From an uncultured Oscillospiraceae bacterium (lineage in GTDB: Bacteria > Bacillota > Clostridia > Oscillospirales > Ruminococcaceae), in assembly GCA_947522735.1 (NCBI GenBank), contig CANNTZ010000093.1, forward strand, positions 1 to 6,096: 6,096 bases of DNA. The letters run 5' to 3'. The notes under the pieces were generated by a model. It saw nothing but the letters and a program-made list of their open reading frames with translations, was not told the origin of the DNA and did not search any database. Below are positions 1 through 5,197 of the stretch, in pieces. The stretch's first letter is position 1; each line of letters starts with the position of its first letter. The translations under genes were made by a program, and so were the position numbers.

Positions 1-188
1 CGAAGGTGTTCGTTTCCGAGAACGAGGGCCTCAAGATCCTCGACGAGGACTTCGCCCTTGAAGAGTACGCCATCGCCATCGCCAAGGGCAACGACGAGCT
101 GCTCAAGCAGGTCAACGAGATCCTCAAGGAGCTCAAGGAATCCGGCGAGCTTCAGAAAATCATCGACAAGTACATCTCCGCCGAATAA
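1..188 (+). CDS. Amino acid ABC transporter substrate-binding protein, C-terminal end (partial)
   Basis: This is the last 61 codons of a gene that begins left of the window; the frame is read from base 3 and stops at TAA 186-188. The tail has the pattern that closes periplasmic-binding-protein family 3 (SBP_bac_3) proteins: a strand reading YAIAIAKGNDELL, then a charged amphipathic helix, then GELQKIIDKYIS. In this family the mature protein is a secreted lipoprotein in Gram-positives and hands a polar amino acid to the permease. The permease and ATPase genes follow on the same strand, which supports the assignment. The ligand-binding residues lie outside the window, so the substrate (glutamine, cystine, arginine or another) cannot be given. 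A valine GTG at 6-8 is in frame but is internal to the protein, not a start. Confidence 0.87.
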   Translation, partial: KVFVSENEGLKILDEDFALEEYAIAIAKGNDELLKQVNEILKELKESGELQKIIDKYISAE

Positions 189-212
189 TCATACAGACCT
201 CACTTAATAATA

Positions 213-255
213 CAGGACGGACTGACTCCGGGGCGCCGGCGTCGGCTCCGTCCTG
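213..255 (+). promoter_or_regulatory. Intercistronic hairpin between binding-protein and permease genes
   Basis: The arms CAGGACGGA (213-221) and TCCGTCCTG (247-255) are perfectly complementary. The stem continues inward with 5 more pairs (222-226 with 241-245, one G-U, C246 bulged), one mismatch, and CCGG/CCGG closing a four-base loop GGCG at 232-235, about 18 pairs in all. No T-run follows (the next bases are CATATCACTCC), so a full intrinsic terminator is unlikely. In binding-protein-dependent transporter operons such a structure commonly protects the upstream mRNA and makes the binding protein more abundant than the membrane parts. That role is inferred here. Confidence 0.6.
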
Positions 256-267
256 CATATCACTCCG

Positions 268-273
268 AAAGGG
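268..273 (+). promoter_or_regulatory. Ribosome binding site that decides the permease start
   Basis: AAAGGG at 268-273 lies 9 bases before the ATG at 283 but directly abuts the in-frame ATG at 274. Normal spacing therefore favours 283 as the translation start. Confidence 0.5.
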
Positions 274-282
274 ATGCCCCAG

Positions 283-1050
283 ATGCTGAATATTCTGCAA
301 AAAACAGGCGCGTGGTTTACGATGATCTGTAACGACTTCATGCAGTGGTTCTTGTTGGTCTGGAACGACTTCACGCGCAGGTTCTACCTTGACTTTATCA
401 AGGGAGCACGCTGGAAATATCTTGCCGACGGCCTTGCCGCAACGCTGGAGATATCCTTCTTTGCGGTCATCCTCGGCGTTGTTCTCGGTATGCTCGTCGC
501 CATCGTGCGCACAACGCACGACAAAACCGGCAAGCAGCGTTTCCTCAACTTCATCTGCAAGGTCTATCTGACCGTCATTCGCGGCACTCCCGTGGTGGTG
601 CAGCTTTTGATAATCTACTTTGTCATCTTCGCGGCGGTGAAGGTGGATAAGCGCATCGCGGCGATAATCGCTTTCGGAATAAACTCCGGCGCATATGTTG
701 CGGAGATTTTCCGCAGCGGCATCATGTCGGTCGATAACGGCCAGTTTGAGGCCGGACGCAGCCTCGGCTTCAACTACCCGAAGACGATGTGGTACATAAT
801 CATGCCGCAGGCATTCAAAAACGTGCTGCCCGCGCTTGGCAACGAGTTCATCACGCTGCTCAAGGAGACCTCCGTCAGCGGCTATATCGCGATGCAGGAT
901 CTCACCAAGGGCGGCGACATTATCCGCAGCCAGACATATGATTCGCTGCTTCCGCTGCTCGCGGTCGCCGTGATATATCTGGCGATGGTAATGATCTTAT
1001 CCTACTTTGTAGGCAAGCTGGAAAGGAGGCTGCGCAGCAGTGACCACTGA
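283..1050 (+). CDS. Polar amino acid ABC transporter permease (HisM/GlnP family)
   Basis: Integral membrane subunit of an amino acid importer. From ATG 283 it has 255 residues, slightly longer than the usual 215-240 because of an extra N-terminal segment of about 45 residues that includes a short aromatic-rich stretch (residues 11-30). The core starts near residue 48 with the TLEISF helix typical of the family, followed by a hydrophobic span at 55-76. The conserved RGTPVVVQLL motif is at 100-109, with further spans around 126-148 and 222-245. The cytoplasmic coupling (EAA) loop is at about 156-185, reading EAGRSLGF then MPQAFKNVLPAL; this loop docks onto the ATPase. The in-frame ATG at 274 is an alternative start. 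The 3' end overlaps the ATPase gene by 11 bases, which points to translational coupling. The substrate is not determinable from the permease. Confidence 0.93.
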   Translation: MLNILQKTGAWFTMICNDFMQWFLLVWNDFTRRFYLDFIKGARWKYLADGLAATLEISFFAVILGVVLGMLVAIVRTTHDKTGKQRFLNFICKVYLTVIRGTPVVVQLLIIYFVIFAAVKVDKRIAAIIAFGINSGAYVAEIFRSGIMSVDNGQFEAGRSLGFNYPKTMWYIIMPQAFKNVLPALGNEFITLLKETSVSGYIAMQDLTKGGDIIRSQTYDSLLPLLAVAVIYLAMVMILSYFVGKLERRLRSSDH

Positions 1051-1816
1051 AAGCATTGCAACGCCGGCATTTGACCCGGCTGACGAGCCTCTGATCCGCG
1101 TGGAAAACCTGACGAAGAAATATCCCGGCGTGGTCGCTCTTGACGACATTTCCACCGAGATACGCAGAGGAGAGGTTGTTGTCGTCGTCGGGCCCTCCGG
1201 CTCCGGCAAGAGCACCTTCCTGCGCTCGCTAAACCTGCTCGACAAGCCGACCGGCGGCAGGATATTCTTCGAGGACGTCGATATAACGGCGCCGCGCTGC
1301 AATCTCGACCTGCACCGCCAGAAGATGGGCATGGTGTTCCAGAACTTCAATCTTTTTCCGCACATGACCGTCATGAAGAATCTGATTCTCGGGCCGGTCA
1401 AGCTGCAAAAGCGCAGCGTGACCGAAGCGAAGGAGCAGGCGATGGCGCTTCTCGCCAAGGTCGGACTTGCCGACCGCGCGGACGCGTATCCCAGCCAGCT
1501 CTCCGGCGGGCAGAAGCAGCGTATCGCCATAGTGCGCGCGCTGTGCATGAACCCCGATGTCATGCTGTTCGACGAGCCGACCTCGGCGCTTGACCCCGAG
1601 ATGGTCGGAGAGGTGCTCGAGGTCATGAAGTCGCTCGCGCACGACGGCATGACGATGGTGTGCGTGACGCATGAGATGGGCTTTGCGAAGGAGGTCGGCT
1701 CTCGCGTGATATTCATCGACGAGGGCAAGATCATCGAAGAAAACACTCCGAACGAATTCTTCACAAATCCGCAGAGCGACCGCCTCAAGCTGTTCCTCAG
1801 CAAAATAATAGCATAA
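1040..1816 (+). CDS. Polar amino acid ABC transporter ATP-binding protein (GlnQ/HisP family)
   Basis: The 258-residue ATPase powers the importer from the cytoplasmic face of the membrane. All nucleotide-binding elements are intact: Walker A GPSGSGKST at 51-59, Q-loop Gln101 in the VFQNFNLFPH segment typical of amino acid importers, signature LSGGQ at 154-158, Walker B VMLFDEP at 174-180 with Glu179 catalytic, D-loop SALD at 182-185 and switch His211. The length is about 15 residues above the common 240-245, owing to an N-terminal extension before the RVENLTKKY strand. The start is GTG at 1040, with AGGAGG at 1024-1029 ten bases upstream inside the permease gene. It is the last gene of the operon and is followed 2 bases later by a terminator hairpin. 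Family assignment is firm; amino acid specificity is unknown. Confidence 0.95.
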   Translation: MTTESIATPAFDPADEPLIRVENLTKKYPGVVALDDISTEIRRGEVVVVVGPSGSGKSTFLRSLNLLDKPTGGRIFFEDVDITAPRCNLDLHRQKMGMVFQNFNLFPHMTVMKNLILGPVKLQKRSVTEAKEQAMALLAKVGLADRADAYPSQLSGGQKQRIAIVRALCMNPDVMLFDEPTSALDPEMVGEVLEVMKSLAHDGMTMVCVTHEMGFAKEVGSRVIFIDEGKIIEENTPNEFFTNPQSDRLKLFLSKIIA

Positions 1817-1818
1817 AC

Positions 1819-1867
1819 CGATACGGAACGCCACCGCGAGACACAGTGGCGTTCCGTATTGATTTTT
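1819..1867 (+). terminator. Rho-independent terminator of the amino acid transporter operon
   Basis: A perfect 14-bp stem (1821-1834 with 1846-1859, arm ATACGGAACGCCAC) encloses an 11-base loop. It can be extended by G1820-T1860 and C1819-G1861, and is followed by ATTTTT at 1862-1867. It starts just after the ATPase stop at 1816. Because the next genes run convergently, it may also stop transcripts from the minus strand; the minus-strand exit has only a weak T-rich stretch (CGGTTTATG), so that second role is uncertain. Confidence 0.92.
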
Positions 1868-1925
1868 GGCCCTGTCTTTTTGTAATTGGCCTTATTCGTT
1901 GCCCTCGGCGAAGCATGGACGCTTT

Positions 1926-2093
1926 TCACCGCCGGAGTGCCATTAGCTTGCGGCTGACTCTTTGCAAAAGAAGCCCGAGCGATGCGGCGTTGTCCTCGTG
2001 CGGGATGTCGCATTTATCAAAGGCATGCTCCAATATCAAATTGGCGTAAGCAAAAGCAGCGCGGCTTAGGACGAATCCCGTCCGCTCTCGCAC
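1926..2093 (-). CDS. Small hypothetical protein (55 aa)
   Basis: A short minus-strand frame starts at GTG 2093 and stops at TGA 1926-1928. It has an exact AGGAGG at 2099-2104, five bases before the start, and begins 35 bases after the stop of the hydrolase gene on the same strand, so it is placed like the last gene of that transcript. The product begins MRERTGFVLSRAAFAYA and ends LLLQRVSRKLMALRR. It looks mainly helical: an amphipathic N-terminal helix, a polar turn around DKCDIPHEDN (26-35), and a basic amphipathic C-terminal helix (38-55). There is no signal peptide or clear membrane span. Codon choice is less GC-biased than its neighbours (TTG, CTA, ATA and AGA occur). I do not recognise the family. 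It could be a real small gene or a fortuitous frame. Confidence 0.45.
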   Translation of the reverse strand: MRERTGFVLSRAAFAYANLILEHAFDKCDIPHEDNAASLGLLLQRVSRKLMALRR

Positions 2094-2098
2094 CCTAT

Positions 2099-2104
2099 CC
2101 TCCT
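2099..2104 (-). promoter_or_regulatory. Strong ribosome binding site before the small ORF
   Basis: AGGAGG on the minus strand, five bases upstream of the GTG at 2093. It lies in the otherwise non-coding gap after the hydrolase stop (2129-2131), and is the main reason for accepting the 55-codon frame. Confidence 0.45.
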
Positions 2105-2128
2105 GCTGATCGCACCCGCGGGGATATA

Positions 2129-3115
2129 TCAGCGCGCATCGTCCGCCGTGAGCTGCTCGCCGGAGGGGATCTTTTCGTTTAAAAATGCCAATATGTATTG
2201 CTCGATCTCGTCGCGGTTCAGCTCATTGAGCAGCTCGTGGCGGCAGTCGTCCCACAGCTTGAGCGTCACATCGGTGTGGTTGTGCTCGATAAGGCTGTGA
2301 TAATAGAACCGAGGCGCGCGCCCGCAGCCGCCGCAGGTGTCCGCCGCACCGGCCGTAACCAGCGTCGGGATGTCCTTGAGCCTCCGGGCCCATCTCGGCG
2401 AACCGAACTCGTTGAGTGCGCCAAGCAAATCACCGAAGGCGCTCGCCGAAAACTCACCGCCGCACATCGGGTCGTCTACGTAGCGCCGGTTGGATTTCTC
2501 GTCACGAGACAGCCACGCCGCCGCCTTGTACGGGTCTTTTTCGCCGTCGCCCATCCCCTTCTCCGATTGCTTGAGCAGAAATGCGCTCTTTGCCGTGCGT
2601 CCGTGCAGCAGCTCCGTCAGTCGCGCCGCGCATATACCGAGCGGCGCGGCGGGATTGTGCGCGGGCGTTCCGCACAGCACCAGCACCTCCGGCTCATTGT
2701 AGCGCGCCGGATAAAGCCCTGCCGCAATGCTGCCCATGCTGTGACCGAACAGCGCCACCGGAAGCCCTGGATAAAGCCGGAGCGCATAATCATACAGCGA
2801 GTGCATGTCCGCAAGCAGGAATTCGAAGCCGCCCTTCTTCAGCGAAAAGGTGCGCGGATGCCCCATCTCACTGCGTCCGTGGCCGATATGGTCGTTCGCA
2901 AACACCGCGAAGCCGTTTTGCACCAGCAGCCGCGCAAAATGATCGTATCGCAGGCTGTGCTCGTTCATGCCGTGCGCTATCTGTATCACCGCGCGCGGCT
3001 CGTCCAAAGGCAGCCAGCAGCGCGAGAACAGCCCCTTCTCGCCTGACGCCGAGCGCCTTGTCAGCTCCCGCAGCCTTACGCCGCCGGAAATCTCCTCGTT
3101 AATGACCCTTACCAT
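2129..3115 (-). CDS. Alpha/beta hydrolase, monoacylglycerol lipase-like (serine aminopeptidase S33 / Hydrolase_4 family)
   Basis: A 328-residue cytoplasmic serine hydrolase, expected to cleave esters such as monoacylglycerols or lysophospholipids; the true substrate is unknown. The oxyanion-hole segment IAHGMNEHS is at 46-54 and the conserved strand and loop NDHIGHGRS at 74-82. The nucleophile elbow GHSMG is at 124-128 with Ser126. The probable acid is Asp259 in AGAADT, and the catalytic His293 lies in CRHELLNE, a family hallmark. Residues of about 145-245 form the variable lid. An unusual CGGC (Cys261 and Cys264) directly follows the catalytic Asp. The start ATG at 3115 has AGGAGGTC at 3123-3130, eight bases or fewer upstream. 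There is no signal peptide. The gene lies 49 bases downstream of the E2-like gene, probably in the same transcript from the MarR promoter. Confidence 0.9.
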   Translation of the reverse strand: MVRVINEEISGGVRLRELTRRSASGEKGLFSRCWLPLDEPRAVIQIAHGMNEHSLRYDHFARLLVQNGFAVFANDHIGHGRSEMGHPRTFSLKKGGFEFLLADMHSLYDYALRLYPGLPVALFGHSMGSIAAGLYPARYNEPEVLVLCGTPAHNPAAPLGICAARLTELLHGRTAKSAFLLKQSEKGMGDGEKDPYKAAAWLSRDEKSNRRYVDDPMCGGEFSASAFGDLLGALNEFGSPRWARRLKDIPTLVTAGAADTCGGCGRAPRFYYHSLIEHNHTDVTLKLWDDCRHELLNELNRDEIEQYILAFLNEKIPSGEQLTADDAR

Positions 3116-3164
3116 ATTATATGACCTCCTGTCACGATCATATTTTTGACGCTTGTGTCGTGGC

Positions 3165-4040
3165 TCAATCCAGCTTCACCGGCGTCTCCGCCGGAAGCTC
3201 AAGCAGCTCCGGATGCGCCAGCAGATACCGGAACAGCTTTATCGTTTTAGCGTAGTAATATCCGTCGGCGATGCGCTCGTCGATGGTGATGCCCAGATCA
3301 AGCACCTCACGCACCGAAAGCGAGCCGTCCTCTGCCATCAAGGGCGCCATGTGCTTTGCGCCAATGACGAGGAACAGCGAGTTCGTGCCCCAGTTCGTCA
3401 GATGATGGTACGCCGCGTTGAGCTTGATGCTTCCGAGGTTGGAGATGAACACGCTCGCGTGATACGGATCCTCCTTGTAGAGCGCCTCCGGCGTCAGGTC
3501 GTGATATTCCAGCCAGTTAAGCGTGCCGATGAACAGTCTGAGCACAAAGCGCGGCAGCTTTGCGAGCAGTGTCATGACGTCGGTGTTGTTGTCGGTCTCG
3601 CCGTGCTCGCGCACTCCGCTGACGCGGCGGCAGATCTCGTCGTGCAGCGTATCGATGGTGGTGTCGGCGCCACATTTTATATAGAGCAGCGCCTCCTCGC
3701 CGTCGTCGGAAAACAGCTTCTTCGCCACGAAAACGAGTGTGATATCCCGCCGCTGATACATGCGGTAGCCTGTGATAAAGCGGTTCATCTTCGGGCGCAG
3801 GAGCAGCACCTTCGCTATCGCCGCAGCGACCACATGGAATATCGTATATTTATACGCGGGGTTTTCCGCGTTTTTCTTTGCCAAAAACTCGTTTATCACG
3901 TCCATCTCCACCGTCTCGCTGATGAACGCCTCGTTGTCCGCGCGGTTTGGCAGCAGATACGGCGCAAACGTATGCAGCGGGTCAAGGTCGCCGAGATAGA
4001 TGCCGTCTCGTCTGTCCTTGAAGCTTTTTTTCCTCGCCAT
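3165..4040 (-). CDS. Stand-alone E2-like protein with CoA-dependent acyltransferase fold (2-oxoacid dehydrogenase acyltransferase / CAT superfamily), catalytic His replaced
   Basis: The 291-residue protein consists only of a domain like the catalytic part of dihydrolipoyl acyltransferases and chloramphenicol acetyltransferase; it has no lipoyl domain or E3-binding domain. Family landmarks are the SVFISNLGSIKLN strand at 196-208, LFLVIGA at 222-228, and the C-terminal active-site segment ITIDERIADG at 251-260. In active enzymes this last segment reads DHRxxDG. Here Glu255 occupies the His position while Asp259-Gly260 are kept, so normal acyl transfer is doubtful. The protein may bind an acyl-CoA or thioester without catalysis, use different chemistry, or be structural. 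ATG 4040 is chosen because GGAGGAG (4048-4054) is seven bases upstream; a TTG directly before it at 4043 is too close. It sits between MarR and the hydrolase on one strand. Confidence 0.82.
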   Translation of the reverse strand: MARKKSFKDRRDGIYLGDLDPLHTFAPYLLPNRADNEAFISETVEMDVINEFLAKKNAENPAYKYTIFHVVAAAIAKVLLLRPKMNRFITGYRMYQRRDITLVFVAKKLFSDDGEEALLYIKCGADTTIDTLHDEICRRVSGVREHGETDNNTDVMTLLAKLPRFVLRLFIGTLNWLEYHDLTPEALYKEDPYHASVFISNLGSIKLNAAYHHLTNWGTNSLFLVIGAKHMAPLMAEDGSLSVREVLDLGITIDERIADGYYYAKTIKLFRYLLAHPELLELPAETPVKLD

Positions 4041-4082
4041 CAAAAAACTCCTCCAATAGCTGCGTTGTTTCTCAAAATTTCA

Positions 4083-4097
4083 GGCGGACGCCCCGCC
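4083..4097 (-). other. Short GC hairpin between MarR and E2-like genes
   Basis: On the minus strand GGCGG and CCGCC pair around a five-base loop, 3 bases after the MarR stop, and AAATTTT follows a few bases later. It could be a weak attenuator that lowers expression of the downstream genes. The stem is only five pairs and the T-tract is short and offset, so a true terminator is unlikely. Confidence 0.25.
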
Positions 4098-4100
4098 ATT

Positions 4101-4538
4101 TCACACTACCTCTCCGGACGTCTGTCTAATCAACGCCGAAAATCTTTTCCAGAACGAGAACGCCTCGCCGCTGTGGCAGGTTTCGCTGATACGCTTCCCC
4201 GCTTCGCATGTCGCGACGTCGCCGTCGCCGGTCAGCTCCAGCCGCACTACGCGGTCGTCGGAGCCTCCGCGTCGCCTTTTCAGAAAGCCCAGCTCGACCA
4301 GCCGCTTACACATCGCCGACGCGTTTGCCGCCGCGATGCCCGCATAATTCGCAGCCGACGCAATGTTGACCCCTGCGGTTCGCTTGACCGCGCACAGCAG
4401 CCGTAGCTGCGTCACCGTCAGCCCGTGTTTTTTCGCAACCGGCTTTATCAGCTCGTCCAGAAAATCGCCGAGGTTTTTCAGCCCGCTCCAGATATCGATT
4501 TCCGCAAGCTCTCCCCGCTCCGACGTCAGCTCATGCAT
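4101..4538 (-). CDS. MarR-family transcriptional regulator
   Basis: A 145-residue winged-helix DNA-binding protein of the usual MarR length. An N-terminal dimerisation helix (15-38) is followed by TVTQLRLLCAVKR at 41-53. The helix-turn-helix is at about 56-84 with recognition helix around AANASAMCKRLVELGFL. The wing at 86-104 carries the diagnostic RRGGSDDRVVRLELTGDG, including Asp94-Asp95-Arg96. MarR proteins are typically dimers released from DNA by small phenolic or other ligands, or by oxidation; no such ligand can be inferred here. The ATG at 4538 has GGGGAGG at 4551-4557, spaced 12 bases, longer than ideal, but no better in-frame start is seen. It is the first gene of the minus-strand unit and is preceded by a good promoter with an overlapping inverted repeat, consistent with autorepression. 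Confidence 0.88.
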   Translation of the reverse strand: MHELTSERGELAEIDIWSGLKNLGDFLDELIKPVAKKHGLTVTQLRLLCAVKRTAGVNIASAANYAGIAAANASAMCKRLVELGFLKRRRGGSDDRVVRLELTGDGDVATCEAGKRISETCHSGEAFSFWKRFSALIRQTSGEVV

Positions 4539-4593
4539 ACGACTGCCTGTCCTCCCCTCGTTCCGCTCGTAAAATATATAATTTATAACAATT

Positions 4594-4607
4594 ACATTTT
4601 ATAATGT
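4594..4607. promoter_or_regulatory. Candidate operator: inverted repeat over the -10 box
   Basis: ACATT (4594-4598) and AATGT (4603-4607) form a perfect inverted repeat with a four-base centre TTAT. It covers the whole -10 element of the MarR promoter. Position and symmetry fit a dimeric repressor blocking RNA polymerase; the link to this particular MarR protein is inferred from proximity. The arms are short and the region is AT-rich, so chance is possible. Confidence 0.4.
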
Positions 4608-4624
4608 CTGCCGCAAAATGTCAA
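4596..4624 (-). promoter_or_regulatory. Vegetative (sigma-A type) promoter of the MarR unit
   Basis: On the minus strand a perfect -35 TTGACA (4624-4619) is followed by a 17-base spacer and a -10 TAAAAT (4601-4596). Transcription should start near 4589, leaving a leader of about 50 bases before the MarR ATG. The surroundings are strongly AT-rich against the GC-rich genes. Confidence 0.72.
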
Positions 4625-4629
4625 TAGCC

Positions 4630-4649
4630 AATGCAATATTCCGTGCATT
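4630..4649. repeat. Inverted repeat in the divergent intergenic region
   Basis: AATGCA (4630-4635) and TGCATT (4644-4649) are perfect reverse complements separated by eight bases. The site lies five bases upstream of the MarR -35 box and about 28 bases before the spoIIID -35 element, so it could bind a regulator of either gene. No protein is assigned. Confidence 0.35.
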
Positions 4650-4677
4650 CCGGGCAATCATTTCCGCTTGATTCCGG

Positions 4678-4706
4678 TCATGTTCCGCGCTGTCCGCGCA
4701 TATAGT
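4678..4706 (+). promoter_or_regulatory. Probable sigma-E promoter of spoIIID
   Basis: TCATGTT (4678-4684), 14 bases, then CATATAGT (4699-4706) matches the mother-cell sigma-E consensus (-35 near TCATATT, -10 near CATACANT) with one mismatch in each element and normal spacing. In Bacillus subtilis spoIIID is transcribed by sigma-E, which agrees. Transcription should begin near 4713. Confidence 0.6.
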
Positions 4707-4714
4707 TGACTAAG

Positions 4715-4744
4715 GCCCGCGCAGCGGAGCAGACTGACGCGGGC
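4715..4744 (+). other. Leader hairpin upstream of spoIIID
   Basis: GCCCGCG (4715-4721) and CGCGGGC (4738-4744) are perfectly complementary, with a 16-base loop. The stem starts about where the predicted sigma-E transcript begins, so it would form the very 5' end of the mRNA. It may stabilise the message. No T-tract follows and it ends 23 bases before the ribosome binding site, so it does not mask it. Confidence 0.45.
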
Positions 4745-4767
4745 GCAAGCTCACAAGCCAATATGCG

Positions 4768-4774
4768 AGGAGGG
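4768..4774 (+). promoter_or_regulatory. Ribosome binding site that fixes the TTG start of spoIIID
   Basis: AGGAGGG is placed seven bases before TTG 4782. No in-frame ATG or GTG near the beginning gives the conserved N-terminus, so this site supports the unusual start codon. Confidence 0.75.
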
Positions 4775-4781
4775 TCGCGAA

Positions 4782-5039
4782 TTGAACGGTCTGCCGGAGG
4801 AGCGCGCGGTAACGCTCGCGCTGTACATAATTGAAAATAACGCGACTGTGAGAAGGGCTGCCGCATGGTTCGGAATATCCAAAAGCAGCGTGCACAAGGA
4901 CGTCACCGAAAGGCTGAAGAAGATAAATCCGCAGCTCCACGCGCAGGTGAAGGCGGTGCTCGAACAGAACAAAAACGAGCGCCACATCCGCGGCGGACTC
5001 GCCACCCGCGCTAAATACGCCGCTATCCACAGCCGGTGA
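4782..5039 (+). CDS. spoIIID: Sporulation transcriptional regulator SpoIIID
   Basis: An 85-residue DNA-binding protein that, in the mother cell during endospore formation, adjusts the sigma-E regulon and prepares the switch to sigma-K. It keeps the family landmarks: an N-terminal ERAVTLALYIIENNATVR segment, a helix-turn-helix at about 22-42 reading AAAWFGISKSSVHKDV, TERLKKINPQL at 42-52, and the basic C-terminal RHIRGGLATRAKYA at 67-80, very close to what I recall of the Bacillus subtilis protein. It is slightly shorter than the 90 or so residues usual in bacilli, lacking the acidic tail. Translation starts at TTG with a strong AGGAGGG. The gene stands alone between its own promoter and terminator and is divergent from the MarR unit. 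Its presence marks the organism as descended from spore formers. Confidence 0.95.
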   Translation: MNGLPEERAVTLALYIIENNATVRRAAAWFGISKSSVHKDVTERLKKINPQLHAQVKAVLEQNKNERHIRGGLATRAKYAAIHSR

Positions 5040-5047
5040 GCCGCCCC

Positions 5048-5086
5048 GCGCCGCCGCGTGCAGCTTGCGCGCGGCGGTGCCTTTTT
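5048..5086 (+). terminator. Rho-independent terminator of spoIIID
   Basis: A stem of 11 pairs (5048-5058 with 5070-5080, one G-U) extends inward by one U-G and GCA/TGC to a three-base loop, then C and TTTTT at 5082-5086. It begins 8 bases after the spoIIID stop codon and insulates the gene from the next one. Confidence 0.9.
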
Positions 5087-5137
5087 CGCCGGATTGTAAA
5101 CTTTTTCGCGAGACCCTCCCTGCCGCCGCTGTTTTTC

Positions 5138-5166
5138 TTGACAGTTTTTATATTATGTTGTAGTAT
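5138..5166 (+). promoter_or_regulatory. Promoter of the SPFH-domain gene
   Basis: A perfect -35 TTGACA (5138-5143), a 17-base spacer and TAGTAT (5161-5166, four of six consensus positions). Other TATTAT-like boxes lie within a few bases, so the exact -10 is uncertain. Transcription would start near 5173, giving a leader of about 50 bases. Confidence 0.62.
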
Positions 5167-5176
5167 TATATTATGT
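5148..5176 (+). repeat. 11-bp direct repeat within the SPFH promoter
   Basis: TTATATTATGT occurs at 5148-5158 and again at 5166-5176, 18 bases apart. The first copy lies in the promoter spacer and the second begins at the last base of the -10 box. It may be a tandem regulator site or simply AT-rich promoter sequence. Confidence 0.4.
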
Positions 5177-5183
5177 ATATATC

Positions 5184-5197
5184 GCGAAGCGATTCGC
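5184..5197 (+). other. Small leader hairpin with GNRA-type loop
   Basis: GCGAA (5184-5188) pairs with TTCGC (5193-5197) around the loop GCGA, a GNRA tetraloop. It lies in the predicted leader, 10 bases before the ribosome binding site, and could act as a 5' mRNA stabiliser. At five pairs it is modest. Confidence 0.35.

Noticed and set aside
4..8. GTG at 6-8 as the start of a 60-residue small protein
   Set aside because: The reading frame is open back to the window edge and the sequence is the standard C-terminus of an amino acid binding protein, so this is a truncated larger gene.
997..2013. A 338-codon minus-strand open frame opposite the ABC ATPase
   Set aside because: It is antisense to an ATPase with every motif intact, spans the operon terminator, and has a Ser/Arg-rich product with no domain.
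1846..2182. Two short plus-strand frames (1846-2049 and 1982-2182) downstream of the transporter operon
   Set aside because: The first begins inside the terminator hairpin, neither has a ribosome binding site, and both are Arg/Cys/Ser-rich. The minus-strand 55-codon frame in the same place has better signals.
2198..3046. A 282-codon plus-strand open frame opposite the hydrolase
   Set aside because: The hydrolase on the other strand has a full catalytic triad and a good start; this frame is Arg-rich and has no recognisable motif.
4083..4097. Hairpin after the MarR gene as an intrinsic terminator
   Set aside because: Only five base pairs and no immediate T-run; kept only as a weak possible attenuator.
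3153..4406. A 417-codon plus-strand open frame opposite the E2-like and MarR genes
   Set aside because: It is antisense to two genes with clear family motifs and strong ribosome binding sites, its product is Arg/His/Val-rich low-information sequence, and it crosses the gap between the two genes. It is a by-product of GC-rich third positions.
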